A stretch of 64,000 nt of DNA, taken from Microbacterium proteolyticum. Its GTDB lineage: Bacteria; Actinomycetota; Actinomycetes; Actinomycetales; Microbacteriaceae. A program made the position numbers and the translations under genes. Each line of letters begins with the position of its first letter. Position 1 is the first letter of the stretch. Positions 43,242 to 51,114 of this stretch are shown here, in pieces. The stretch is taken from positions 2,852,001 through 2,916,000 of the forward strand of contig NZ_JAUSZZ010000001.1 of the NCBI RefSeq assembly GCF_030818075.1. Direction: 5' to 3'. The notes under the pieces are model-generated. The model worked only from the letters and a program-made list of their open reading frames with translations. It searched no databases and was not told the DNA's origin.

Positions 43242-44366
43242 CTACGATCCCGAGCCACATGTCGGAAGGGCGTCGAGATCGCCCCCGTCACGCACCGTTT
43301 CCAGCACCGTCAGCGACTGCTCCAGCGTCGACGTCGAGAACACGCGGATGCCGTCCGGCACATGCCCCACGACCTCGTTGCAGTTTGCCTCGGGCGCGAG
43401 GAAGAAGGTGGCACCGGCATCCCGAGCTCCGTAGAGCTTCTGACGGATGCCGCCGATGGGACCGACGTTGCCGTCGGCGTCGATCGTGCCCGTGCCGGCG
43501 AAGTGGTTGCCGCCGGTGAGGTCGCCGGGCGACATCTTGTCGATGATCCCGAGCGCGAACATCATCCCGGCGCTCGGACCGCCCACGTCGTTCAGCTGGA
43601 TCGTGACATCCACCGGCAGGTCGAACGAGATCATGAGCCCCACGCCCAGCAGGTAGACCGTCTGTCCGTCGGATTCGCTCTCGCGCGGGGTGACCTCCAC
43701 CGATCCCGGGATGCCGTTGCGCTCGTAGCCGACCTCGACCGGGGCCCCGGCGGCATCCTGGACCTTCGAACGGATCGCGTCGACGCTGGTCGCGGCCGCG
43801 CCGTCGACGGAGGTGATGACGTCGTTCTGCTGGAGCAGGCCCGCCGAGGCTCCCGCGTCGTCGATGGTCATGACGGAGATCTGCTGGGGCACGTCGTACC
43901 CGAGCTCGCGGAGGGCGGCTGCGCTGGCCTCGTTCTGCGAGTCCGTCATGAGCGCGGCGTTCTCGGTGTTGCGCTGCTCGGTGCTCTGGCCCGCGGGGAA
44001 GATGCGGTCGATGGGAACCACCGCGCGCGACCGGTCGAACCACGCCAGGGCGAGCTCGAGCCAACTCGGCGTGCGCTCGCGGTTGCCGCTCACCTGCACC
44101 GTCAGCAGGTCGAGACGGCCGGTGGAGGAGTCCTGCTCATCGGGCACCGTGATCAGAGGCACCTCCTGCCCCTCGGCGTCGGTCGAGGTGCCGAGCGTGT
44201 CGAACACGGGACCCGGCTGCTGGATGACATAGGCGGAGGGCACGAAGGTGAGCGTCGCCAGCATGAGGATCGCCACGGCGAGCGCCCACACACCCACGAC
44301 GGTGCTGCGACGCCACCGCGGACGCGGGGCGGGCACGACGGAGACGTTCTCATCGAACAGGGTCAC
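43242..44366 (-). CDS. PDZ and Lon-type serine protease domain protein (YlbL-like)
   Basis: 374 residues, GTG 44366. N-terminal membrane helix (about 24-44), a PDZ domain (about 160-235, LLQQNDVITSVDG), and a Lon (S16) domain with the Ser/Lys dyad: Ser in GGPSAGMM (about 265) and Lys in IRQKLYGA (about 310). There is no ATPase domain, as in Bacillus YlbL. It is a cell-envelope protease, active outside the membrane. The 43-base gap to UPF0182 suggests one transcript. Confidence 0.9.
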   Translation of the reverse strand: MTLFDENVSVVPAPRPRWRRSTVVGVWALAVAILMLATLTFVPSAYVIQQPGPVFDTLGTSTDAEGQEVPLITVPDEQDSSTGRLDLLTVQVSGNRERTPSWLELALAWFDRSRAVVPIDRIFPAGQSTEQRNTENAALMTDSQNEASAAALRELGYDVPQQISVMTIDDAGASAGLLQQNDVITSVDGAAATSVDAIRSKVQDAAGAPVEVGYERNGIPGSVEVTPRESESDGQTVYLLGVGLMISFDLPVDVTIQLNDVGGPSAGMMFALGIIDKMSPGDLTGGNHFAGTGTIDADGNVGPIGGIRQKLYGARDAGATFFLAPEANCNEVVGHVPDGIRVFSTSTLEQSLTVLETVRDGGDLDALPTCGSGS

Positions 44367-44494
44367 GGTTGCAGGGTCCTTTGCCGGGTCGTTCGCGCGC
44401 GGCGTAAGCGGCGCGGGGCCGGGCCGGCAGATGCGGGGAAGCGTGCGACTAGCGTAGAACTCGTTCCCCCAGACCTGGCTGAAAGGCGGCCGAC

Positions 44495-45958
44495 ATGGCA
44501 GACGAGAACCGCGGCCCCGACGACCGGAGCCCCGAGGAGGAGTTCCAGGAGCTCATGCGCCGCTTGATGTCGGGCGACACCAGCGGAATCGATCCGGAGC
44601 AGCTCTCGCGCCTGTCGGGCATGCAGATCGACCCGGCCATGCTGCAGCAGGTGATGAACCAGCTGCAGGGGGCCTTCGCGGGTTCCGACGAAGGTGTCGA
44701 CTGGAGCCTCGCCGAACGCCAGGCGCTGCACATCGCCAACCAGGACGGACTCGGCGTGACCACCGGTCAGCGCACCGATCTCGACCAGGCCTTCACGCTC
44801 GCGGGCCTGTGGCTCGGCGAGGCGACGACCATCCCCGACCTGCCGCGTCCGGCGCGGGCCGTCACCCGCGGGGCGTGGGTGAGCGCCACGCTTCCGGTGT
44901 GGCAGGAGCTCGCCGAGCCCGTCGCCACCAGCATCGCCGACGCCCTGACGGCCGCCCTCGGCCAGCAGGCGCCGGAGGACATGCAGGAGATGATCGCCGG
45001 CGCCGGCCGCCTCATGCGCACCGTCGGCGGGTCGCTCTTCGCCACGCAGCTCGGGCACGTCGTCGGACGCCTGTCGACCGAGGTCGTCGGCGGCGGTGAC
45101 GTCGGCATCCCGCTCATGCCCGACGGCGATGCGGCGATCCTCCCCCAGAACTTCGCCGACTTCGGACGCGACCTCGAGATCCCCGAAGACCAATTGGCCC
45201 TCTATCTCGCCACGCGCGAGCTCGCGCACGCGCGCCTCTTCCGTCATGCGCGCTGGCTTCGCCTGCACGTCATCTCTCAGGTGCGCGACTTCGCGCACGG
45301 CATCCGCGTCGACACCGCGGCTCTCGAAGACCTCGCCTCGCGCTTCGATCCGTCGCAGCCCGAGGAGCTTCGCGGCGCCCTCGAGAGCGGTGCGCTGCTG
45401 CCGGAGCGCTCGGAGGAGCAGACCGCGGCCCTCACCCGCCTCGAGAACCTGCTGGCCACCATCGAGGGATGGGTCGACGTCGTCACCGAGGACGCCACCG
45501 CACGCCTGCCCGCCGCCGCCCGCATCGCCGAGGCCGTCCGTCGGCGCCGTGCCGTCGGCGGCCCCGCCGAGCAGGCGCTGGGCTCGCTCGTGGGCCTCGA
45601 GCTGCGTCCGCGTCGCATGCGGGAGGCCGCTGCGATGTGGCGTCAGGTGACCGAGGCGGTCGGCGTCGAGGGCCGCGACGCCCTGTGGGACTACCCCGAC
45701 CTCATGCCCAGCGCGGAAGACATCGACGACCCGGCCGCGCTGCTCTCCCGGCTGACGGCCGCGTCCCGCGGAGAGGCCGCTCCCGCGGACGCCATGGACG
45801 ACGCGCTCGCGCAGCTGCTCGCCGAAGAGGCGGAGGGAGGGCGCGCCGCCGGCACCGCCGACGAGGGGACGGATGCCGACGGCTCGGCCGCTCCGCGCGA
45901 ATCGAGCGACGAGCGCCCCGACGACGACGCCGCGCCGGGCGACCAGCGACCGGTCTGA
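44495..45958 (+). CDS. zinc-dependent metalloprotease-like (DUF2342)
   Basis: 487 residues from ATG 44495 after CTGAAAGGCGG. Family sequence runs from residue 60 to 400, including FADFGRDLEIPEDQLALYLA and the block LATRELAHARLFRHARWLRLH, the position of the annotated metal site. A textbook HExxH is not present here (RELAHARLFRH). The C-terminus is acidic and low complexity. Cytoplasmic; function unproven. Divergent from the Lon/PDZ gene. Confidence 0.85.
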   Translation: MADENRGPDDRSPEEEFQELMRRLMSGDTSGIDPEQLSRLSGMQIDPAMLQQVMNQLQGAFAGSDEGVDWSLAERQALHIANQDGLGVTTGQRTDLDQAFTLAGLWLGEATTIPDLPRPARAVTRGAWVSATLPVWQELAEPVATSIADALTAALGQQAPEDMQEMIAGAGRLMRTVGGSLFATQLGHVVGRLSTEVVGGGDVGIPLMPDGDAAILPQNFADFGRDLEIPEDQLALYLATRELAHARLFRHARWLRLHVISQVRDFAHGIRVDTAALEDLASRFDPSQPEELRGALESGALLPERSEEQTAALTRLENLLATIEGWVDVVTEDATARLPAAARIAEAVRRRRAVGGPAEQALGSLVGLELRPRRMREAAAMWRQVTEAVGVEGRDALWDYPDLMPSAEDIDDPAALLSRLTAASRGEAAPADAMDDALAQLLAEEAEGGRAAGTADEGTDADGSAAPRESSDERPDDDAAPGDQRPV

Positions 45959-45970
45959 GTCTCTTCGCGC

Positions 45971-46008
45971 AACGCGCCCGGGGTGACGTCCGTCGCTTCG
46001 GGCGCGTT
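45971..46008 (+). terminator. hairpin after DUF2342 gene
   Basis: AACGCGCCCG pairs with CGGGCGCGTT across an 18-base loop, 12 bases past the stop, then TCGCG. Terminator-like without a full U-tract. Confidence 0.6.
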
Positions 46009-46094
46009 TCGCGTGGCTCCTCCCCACGCGCCGGGTCTCCCGGGCCGCTGGGGACAGCGGCATCCCTGATCCTCGTCCGCGCCAGGATCGGGCC

Positions 46095-46943
46095 ATGATC
46101 CGACTCGATTCCTCCGCTCCCCCGCTCTGGCGCGACGACGGGCGCGTGCAGTTCGGCGCGCCCGCCGTCGCTGTCGCACCGGTCGTCGCCGCGTGGGTGG
46201 ATGTCGTGGTGGCGGCCCTCGTGGCCGGCACGACGCGGTCCGAAGTCCGCGCCCTTGCGCGCGTGCACGGGGCCACCGCCGCCGAGGCCGACGACCTGCT
46301 CGACGCCGTCGCCCCTGCCCTCGCCGCGCGACGGCGGCAGAGACCCATCGGCGTGCAAGTCGCCGACGACCTGCCCGAGCGGGTCATCCGCGCGGTCCTG
46401 GCCGCTCTGCCCGCGCGCACGACGGTCATCCCATGGGCCGGCACCGAGCGCTCGCGCGTGCCGCGCGGGACGCACGTCGTCCTGCTCGCCGCCTACCGGG
46501 TCGACCCGCGGCGCGCGGCCGGCCTGCTGCGCGACGACATCACGCACGTCCCCCTCACGCTCGACGCCGCGACCGCCACGGTCGGGCCGGTCGTCGTCCC
46601 CGGTGTGTCGGCGTGTCTCGCCTGCCTCGACGTCCGCCGCCGGCGCAACGACCCGCAGTGGCCCGTCGTCGCGGCGCAGCTGCTGGGTCGGCCTCGGCCC
46701 GACGTCGATGTCGCCCTGGCCGCCGAGGCCGGCCGAGCCGCTCGGTTCCTGCTCAGCGCGCCTTCGGCGGCGACGACGAGGTCGCTGCGCTTGCGCGCCG
46801 ATTCGTTCCGGCGGGCCTGGGAGCTGCATCGGCCGAGCGAAGACTGCCAGTGCCGATCTCCCGAAGAAAGCGTGACGGTGCGCGTTCCACTCGACCGCGA
46901 CCTCGCGCCCAACTCATCCACAACGTCCGCGCTGCCCGTGTGA
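46095..46943 (+). CDS. ThiF-like / TOMM cyclodehydratase-like protein
   Basis: 282 residues. The VPGVSACLACLDVRRRRNDPQWPVVAAQL-type segment (about 172-200) and the CQC near the end resemble the zinc-binding ThiF-like partner of TOMM (azole-peptide) cyclodehydratases. The adenylation core is poorly conserved. No YcaO partner or precursor peptide is seen here. Its last 191 bases overlap the 3' end of the convergent uvrD2. Orthologues at this place in other Actinobacteria suggest a housekeeping rather than a biosynthetic role. Confidence 0.75.
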   Translation: MIRLDSSAPPLWRDDGRVQFGAPAVAVAPVVAAWVDVVVAALVAGTTRSEVRALARVHGATAAEADDLLDAVAPALAARRRQRPIGVQVADDLPERVIRAVLAALPARTTVIPWAGTERSRVPRGTHVVLLAAYRVDPRRAAGLLRDDITHVPLTLDAATATVGPVVVPGVSACLACLDVRRRRNDPQWPVVAAQLLGRPRPDVDVALAAEAGRAARFLLSAPSAATTRSLRLRADSFRRAWELHRPSEDCQCRSPEESVTVRVPLDRDLAPNSSTTSALPV

Positions 46944-48504
46944 CGCCCACATAGGCCAGTCGGCGTTCCTCGTCGACAGCCTCGAACGACTTCGCGTACG
47001 AGATGGGCAACAGCCCCTCGCTCACTCCCACGAGGTACACGTGATCCCACTCCAACCCCTTCGCCGCGTGCAGGGTGGCGAGCGTCACCGTTCGCGTGGT
47101 CGGCTCGTGCTGATCGCGTGCGCGTGCCTGCAGGTCATCCGTGAAGGCCCGGAGGTCGGTGCCCGCCGGCGCCTCCTCGGCCAGGCGCAGCAGGGCTGCG
47201 CGGGCCTCCCACGCCTCCCGCAGGGCGCCGCCCGCCTGCGGCGGGTCATCGGTGAGTCCGACGCTGCGCAGCACGTCGCGCACGGTCGCCAAGAAGCCGG
47301 TCTCCATCGGAGCGACCGACGCGGCGCGGAGCGCCATCAGGGCCTGCCGCACCTCGGGCAGGTCGAAGAACTTCCGCCCCCCGAGCACCGACGCCGCGAC
47401 ACCGACGCTCGCCAGCGCCGAGAGCAGACCCGCCGACTGCGCATGCGCGCGGTAGAGCACGGCGATGTCGTGCGGGTCGACGCCGCGCGCGAGCGAGTCG
47501 GCGATGGAACGGGCGACCGCCGCCGCCTCGTCCTCATCGTCGTCGAAACCCCGGACGGTGGGAGTCGGCGTGTCGAGCGAGGTGGCCGCGACCAGTTCGA
47601 GAGCGCCGGCGCGACCGCGCATCAGGTCGTTGGCCACCGCGAGCACCGGCGCCGTCGAACGGTAGTTGCGCTCGAGCCGGATGACGCGGGCATCCTCATG
47701 CGTGCGCTCGAAGTCGAGCAGGTACCGGGCATCGGCACCGGTGAACGAGTAGACGGTCTGACTGGCGTCGCCGACGACGCAGAGGTCGCGGCGGTCTCCC
47801 AACCACAGCTCGAGCACGCGGTTCTGCAGGGGCGAGACGTCCTGGTACTCGTCGACGGTGAAGTGCCGATACTGCTCGCGCACGGCCGCGGCGACGCGGG
47901 GCTCGGCCTCGATCATTCCCGCGCAGGTCAGAAGGACGTCCTCGAAATCCATCTGCCGCCGCTCGTCTTTGAGCTTCTCGTACGCGCGCTGCAGCGCCAC
48001 CACCTGGTCCACACCGAGCCGCCCCACCCCCTCGGGGCGGTCCGCGGCGTACTGCTCGACCGAGCGCAACGTCACCTTGCGCCACTCGATGGCCGCGGCG
48101 ACGTCGCGCAAGGTCTCGGTGTCGGGGCCGAGCCCGATGCCGTCGGCCGCGTGGGCGAGCATGCGCACCTTGTTGTCGATGATCGCGGGGGCCTGATCCC
48201 CGGCGAGAGTAGGCCAGAAGTAGTTGACCTGCGCCAGCGCCGCGGCGTGGAACGTCCGCGCCGACACCCCCGACACCCCGAGCGCGCGCAGACGCCCGCG
48301 CATCTCACCCGCGGCCTTCGCGGTGAACGTCACCGCCATCACCCGCTGCGGCGAGTAGGCGCCGGTGTCGACGCCGTGCGCGATGCGCCGCGTGATGACG
48401 CGCGTCTTGCCCGTGCCGGCACCCGCCAGCACGCAGACCGGACCACGCAGGGCACGCGCGGCCTCGAGCTGACGGTCGTCGAGACCGTCGAGAGGCCCGC
48501 TCAC
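46753..48504 (-). CDS. uvrD2: UvrD/PcrA-family superfamily I helicase (UvrD2-like)
   Basis: 583 residues. Motif I VLAGAGTGKTR (about 25-35), motif II VDEYQDVS, motif IV-VI LERNYRSTAPVL, TLHAAKGLEWDHVYLVG and YVGVTRAA. It lacks the HRDC domain found in the mycobacterial UvrD2 but occupies its position beside nudC. It unwinds DNA 3'-5' in repair. Coding runs into the convergent ThiF-like gene. Overlap with nudC by four bases. Confidence 0.88.
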   Translation of the reverse strand: MSGPLDGLDDRQLEAARALRGPVCVLAGAGTGKTRVITRRIAHGVDTGAYSPQRVMAVTFTAKAAGEMRGRLRALGVSGVSARTFHAAALAQVNYFWPTLAGDQAPAIIDNKVRMLAHAADGIGLGPDTETLRDVAAAIEWRKVTLRSVEQYAADRPEGVGRLGVDQVVALQRAYEKLKDERRQMDFEDVLLTCAGMIEAEPRVAAAVREQYRHFTVDEYQDVSPLQNRVLELWLGDRRDLCVVGDASQTVYSFTGADARYLLDFERTHEDARVIRLERNYRSTAPVLAVANDLMRGRAGALELVAATSLDTPTPTVRGFDDDEDEAAAVARSIADSLARGVDPHDIAVLYRAHAQSAGLLSALASVGVAASVLGGRKFFDLPEVRQALMALRAASVAPMETGFLATVRDVLRSVGLTDDPPQAGGALREAWEARAALLRLAEEAPAGTDLRAFTDDLQARARDQHEPTTRTVTLATLHAAKGLEWDHVYLVGVSEGLLPISYAKSFEAVDEERRLAYVGVTRAARTLWMSWARGRGRVERAPSRFLREIGTGSLRSADAAPRPAGTNRRASAATSSSPPKAR

Positions 48505-49511
48505 GCGACGTCCCGATACCAGTCGTCGATGAGACGGTGGGCGATGGATGCCGTCCCCGGCAGTTGCACGTCCGCCTCGCCGCGCAGCGCGGCGCCGACC
48601 TGGTCGCGGGTGAACCAGCGCACGTCCACGATCTCCTCACCGTCGGGGCGGGCGTCGGAATCGTCGACGACCTCGGCACGGAACCCGAGCATGAGGGAGC
48701 GCGGATACGGCCACGCCTGCGATCCCCGGTATTCGACGTTTCGCAGACGGACCCCCGCCTCCTCCTGCACCTCGCGGACGACCGCGTCTTCGAGCGACTC
48801 CCCCGCCTCGGCGAATCCGGCGAAACAGGAGAACCGCTGCCCGGCCCAGGCCGCGTTCGCTCCGAGCAGGATCCGGTCGTCGGATCGCGCCGAGGTGACG
48901 AGCACGATCACCGCCGGATCCGTGCGCGGGAAGTGTTCTCGCCCGCACACCGGGCAGTGCCGTGACCAGCCCGCATGGCGCACCGTCGTGCGCGCGCCGC
49001 ACGCGGAGCAGAAGGGTGCATCGCGGAGCCACCCCGCCAGCGCGACGGCGGTGGTGAGCAGTTCCGCCTCCACGTCGGGAAGGTCCCCGCCGGCCGCGCG
49101 CAGCGGCGCCCAGACCGCCCCCGCGACGGTGGAGTCGGGCGCATCGTCGACGAGGGCCGCCAGCACGATCGCTTCCCCCGCGCCGTCACGGCCGAGGAAA
49201 GCCCACTCCTGGACGCCGGGCGCACCGAGGGGGTCGAGGGCGTCGACTTCCGCATCGGACCCGACCGGGACGGCTCCGGAGGGGGATGCGGCGCTGGTGT
49301 CGATGGATGCCGACGCACGCAGGTTCTGCACGCTCGTGAAAGCGAGGCCCCCGTTCGCGAGAGGCGCGGCGTCACGACGCACGGCCAGCACCCGGGTACC
49401 GGGCTCGCTCAGAACGCGCGACAACAGGTGCTCGTCCTCGCGCTCCCCGCCGGACCGATCGAAGCGCGGGGCCGCACCCGCGGTGGACGGCGAAGACGCG
49501 GGACGCGGCAT
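48501..49511 (-). CDS. nudC: NAD(+) diphosphatase (NudC, Nudix)
   Basis: 336 residues from ATG 49511 preceded by GAGAGGTG; an upstream extension is rejected. The zinc ribbon FCSACG...HCPVCG is at about 170-190, the Nudix box GFAEAGESLEDAVVREVQEE about 230-249, and SQAWPYPRS is the NADH pyrophosphatase motif. It hydrolyses NAD(H) and can remove NAD caps from RNA. Confidence 0.93.
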   Translation of the reverse strand: MPRPASSPSTAGAAPRFDRSGGEREDEHLLSRVLSEPGTRVLAVRRDAAPLANGGLAFTSVQNLRASASIDTSAASPSGAVPVGSDAEVDALDPLGAPGVQEWAFLGRDGAGEAIVLAALVDDAPDSTVAGAVWAPLRAAGGDLPDVEAELLTTAVALAGWLRDAPFCSACGARTTVRHAGWSRHCPVCGREHFPRTDPAVIVLVTSARSDDRILLGANAAWAGQRFSCFAGFAEAGESLEDAVVREVQEEAGVRLRNVEYRGSQAWPYPRSLMLGFRAEVVDDSDARPDGEEIVDVRWFTRDQVGAALRGEADVQLPGTASIAHRLIDDWYRDVA

Positions 49512-49618
49512 CGAGCACCTCTCTGACGAGTGGACGGGGCGGTTGCGTGGCGCTCGACCTCCCCGCTCAAGGGCGTGGCGCGGAGCGCGGGACGGAGGGC
49601 CCACCTACGCTTGGGGGC

Positions 49619-51064
49619 ATGGCACGCTCGCCCCTCATTTTAGCCGCGTCGGCGACGACGGCCCTGCCTGGCACCGTCTTCACCACGGCCCGAGCCCTCA
49701 CCGAGAACGCGAGCGGGCGTTTCGACTCGGCGCTCGTGCGCACCGACGACGGCCGAGAGGTCGTGGTGCGCATGCCCGCCGGTGAGGACGGAGCACCCGA
49801 CCTCGCCGCCGAGTCGCGTGCCCTGCACGCCTTGACCGCGGGGGTCCGCGCCCTCCTGCCGTTCGCCGTGCCCGAGGTGTTGGGCGAGAGCGGCTCCGGG
49901 ACGCAGCGCGTGCTCGTGGTCGACCACATCGACGGCTACCGCATCGAACCTGCGCACCTCCCGAAGGGGCCGGGATACGCCCCCGCCATCGGCGGTGCTC
50001 TCGCTGCCGTGCACGCCCTTCCGGCATCCATCGTCCGCACCGACGGTCTTCCCGTGCGCACCGCCGCTCAAGTCCGCGACGACGCGCGCCGGCTGCTCGA
50101 CCGCGCCGACGCGACGGGCCGAGTGAGCGATGACCTCATGCTGCGGTGGCGCCGCGCGCTCGACGTCGACGACCTCTGGCGCTTCGAGTCCGCCGTCGTC
50201 CTCGGTGGTGCCACCAGCTCGTCCATCGTCCTCGCCGACGACGAGCACGGCGTGCCGCATGTGATCGGCCTCCTCGACTGGTCCGGCCTGAGCGTCGGAG
50301 ATCCGGCCATCGACCTCCGGTGGCTGGCCTCCGCCCCCGCCGCTGCCGACGACGTGCACGACGGATACGCCGCCGCGGGCGACCGCTCCCCCGACCCTCT
50401 GCTGCGCGAGCGCGCCCGTCTGTACGCCGAGCTCGAGTTCGCCCGGTGGCTCGTCCACGGCCACGACGCCGGTGAGGCCGACGTGGTCGCCGACGCGGTC
50501 GCCCTGCTCGACGCGCTCGCCGACGGCGTGCGCGGGGACCACATCGTCCCCGACACCCGCAGCGACATCGACGACGCCCTGGCCCTCGTCGAGAGCGTCC
50601 CGCCCGTCGCCGTGCCGGGCGGCGTCGACACCTCGATGCAGACCGATGCCTACGACCCGGAGGCGCTGTCGCTCTACGTCGCCGCCGAACGCGATCGGGC
50701 CGCCGCCGCCGAAGCGCTCGCCGCCGCGCTGGACGATCGCACGAATCCGGATGCCGACACCGGCGCCATCCACGTCGACCGACTGCCCGAGCCCGACAGC
50801 GTCGACCGCGACGCCACCGCGCCGGTCGACCTCGATGGGTGGACCGATCCCCCCGCGACCCGTTCCGACGCCTCGGCGGAGGTCGACGCGACCCGCATCG
50901 AATGGCAAACTCCGACGCCGGCCGACAGACCACGCGAGACGGACGGCGACGGTACTTCGCGCGCTGACCGCGCGCCCGACACGGTCGTCGATGACGAGCA
51001 GGATGCCCTCCGCGCGAGCCGCGCCGCGCTGCGTCGGTGGGGTGTGTCCGGCGATTCGGCCTGA
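49619..51064 (+). CDS. phosphotransferase-like pseudokinase
   Basis: 481 residues from ATG 49619. The fold is APH/macrolide 2'-phosphotransferase: VVRMPAGEDGAPDLAAE and the LLDWSGLSVGDPAIDL metal motif (about 218-233) are present. The catalytic HGD loop, expected about 25 residues earlier, reads VLGGATSSSIVLADD (about 193-207), so the catalytic Asp seems to be missing. The C-terminal 150 residues are acidic and low complexity. No ribosome site better than GGGGGC. Divergent from nudC; convergent with adnB. Confidence 0.85.
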   Translation: MARSPLILAASATTALPGTVFTTARALTENASGRFDSALVRTDDGREVVVRMPAGEDGAPDLAAESRALHALTAGVRALLPFAVPEVLGESGSGTQRVLVVDHIDGYRIEPAHLPKGPGYAPAIGGALAAVHALPASIVRTDGLPVRTAAQVRDDARRLLDRADATGRVSDDLMLRWRRALDVDDLWRFESAVVLGGATSSSIVLADDEHGVPHVIGLLDWSGLSVGDPAIDLRWLASAPAAADDVHDGYAAAGDRSPDPLLRERARLYAELEFARWLVHGHDAGEADVVADAVALLDALADGVRGDHIVPDTRSDIDDALALVESVPPVAVPGGVDTSMQTDAYDPEALSLYVAAERDRAAAAEALAAALDDRTNPDADTGAIHVDRLPEPDSVDRDATAPVDLDGWTDPPATRSDASAEVDATRIEWQTPTPADRPRETDGDGTSRADRAPDTVVDDEQDALRASRAALRRWGVSGDSA

Positions 51065-51114
51065 GCCTTCGTCGGTCATGCGGCGGGGAGACCCGGTGCC
51101 GCTCAACCCGGTCG

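Noticed and set aside
44495..45958. Loss of the HExxH motif in the DUF2342 protein as a novelty
   Set aside because: The RELAHxRLF form is, from memory, usual in this family, so it is not specific to this gene.
47041..49785. 914-codon open frame opposite uvrD2 and nudC
   Set aside because: Shadow of two well-identified genes; composition is Arg/His/Gly-rich and has no motif.
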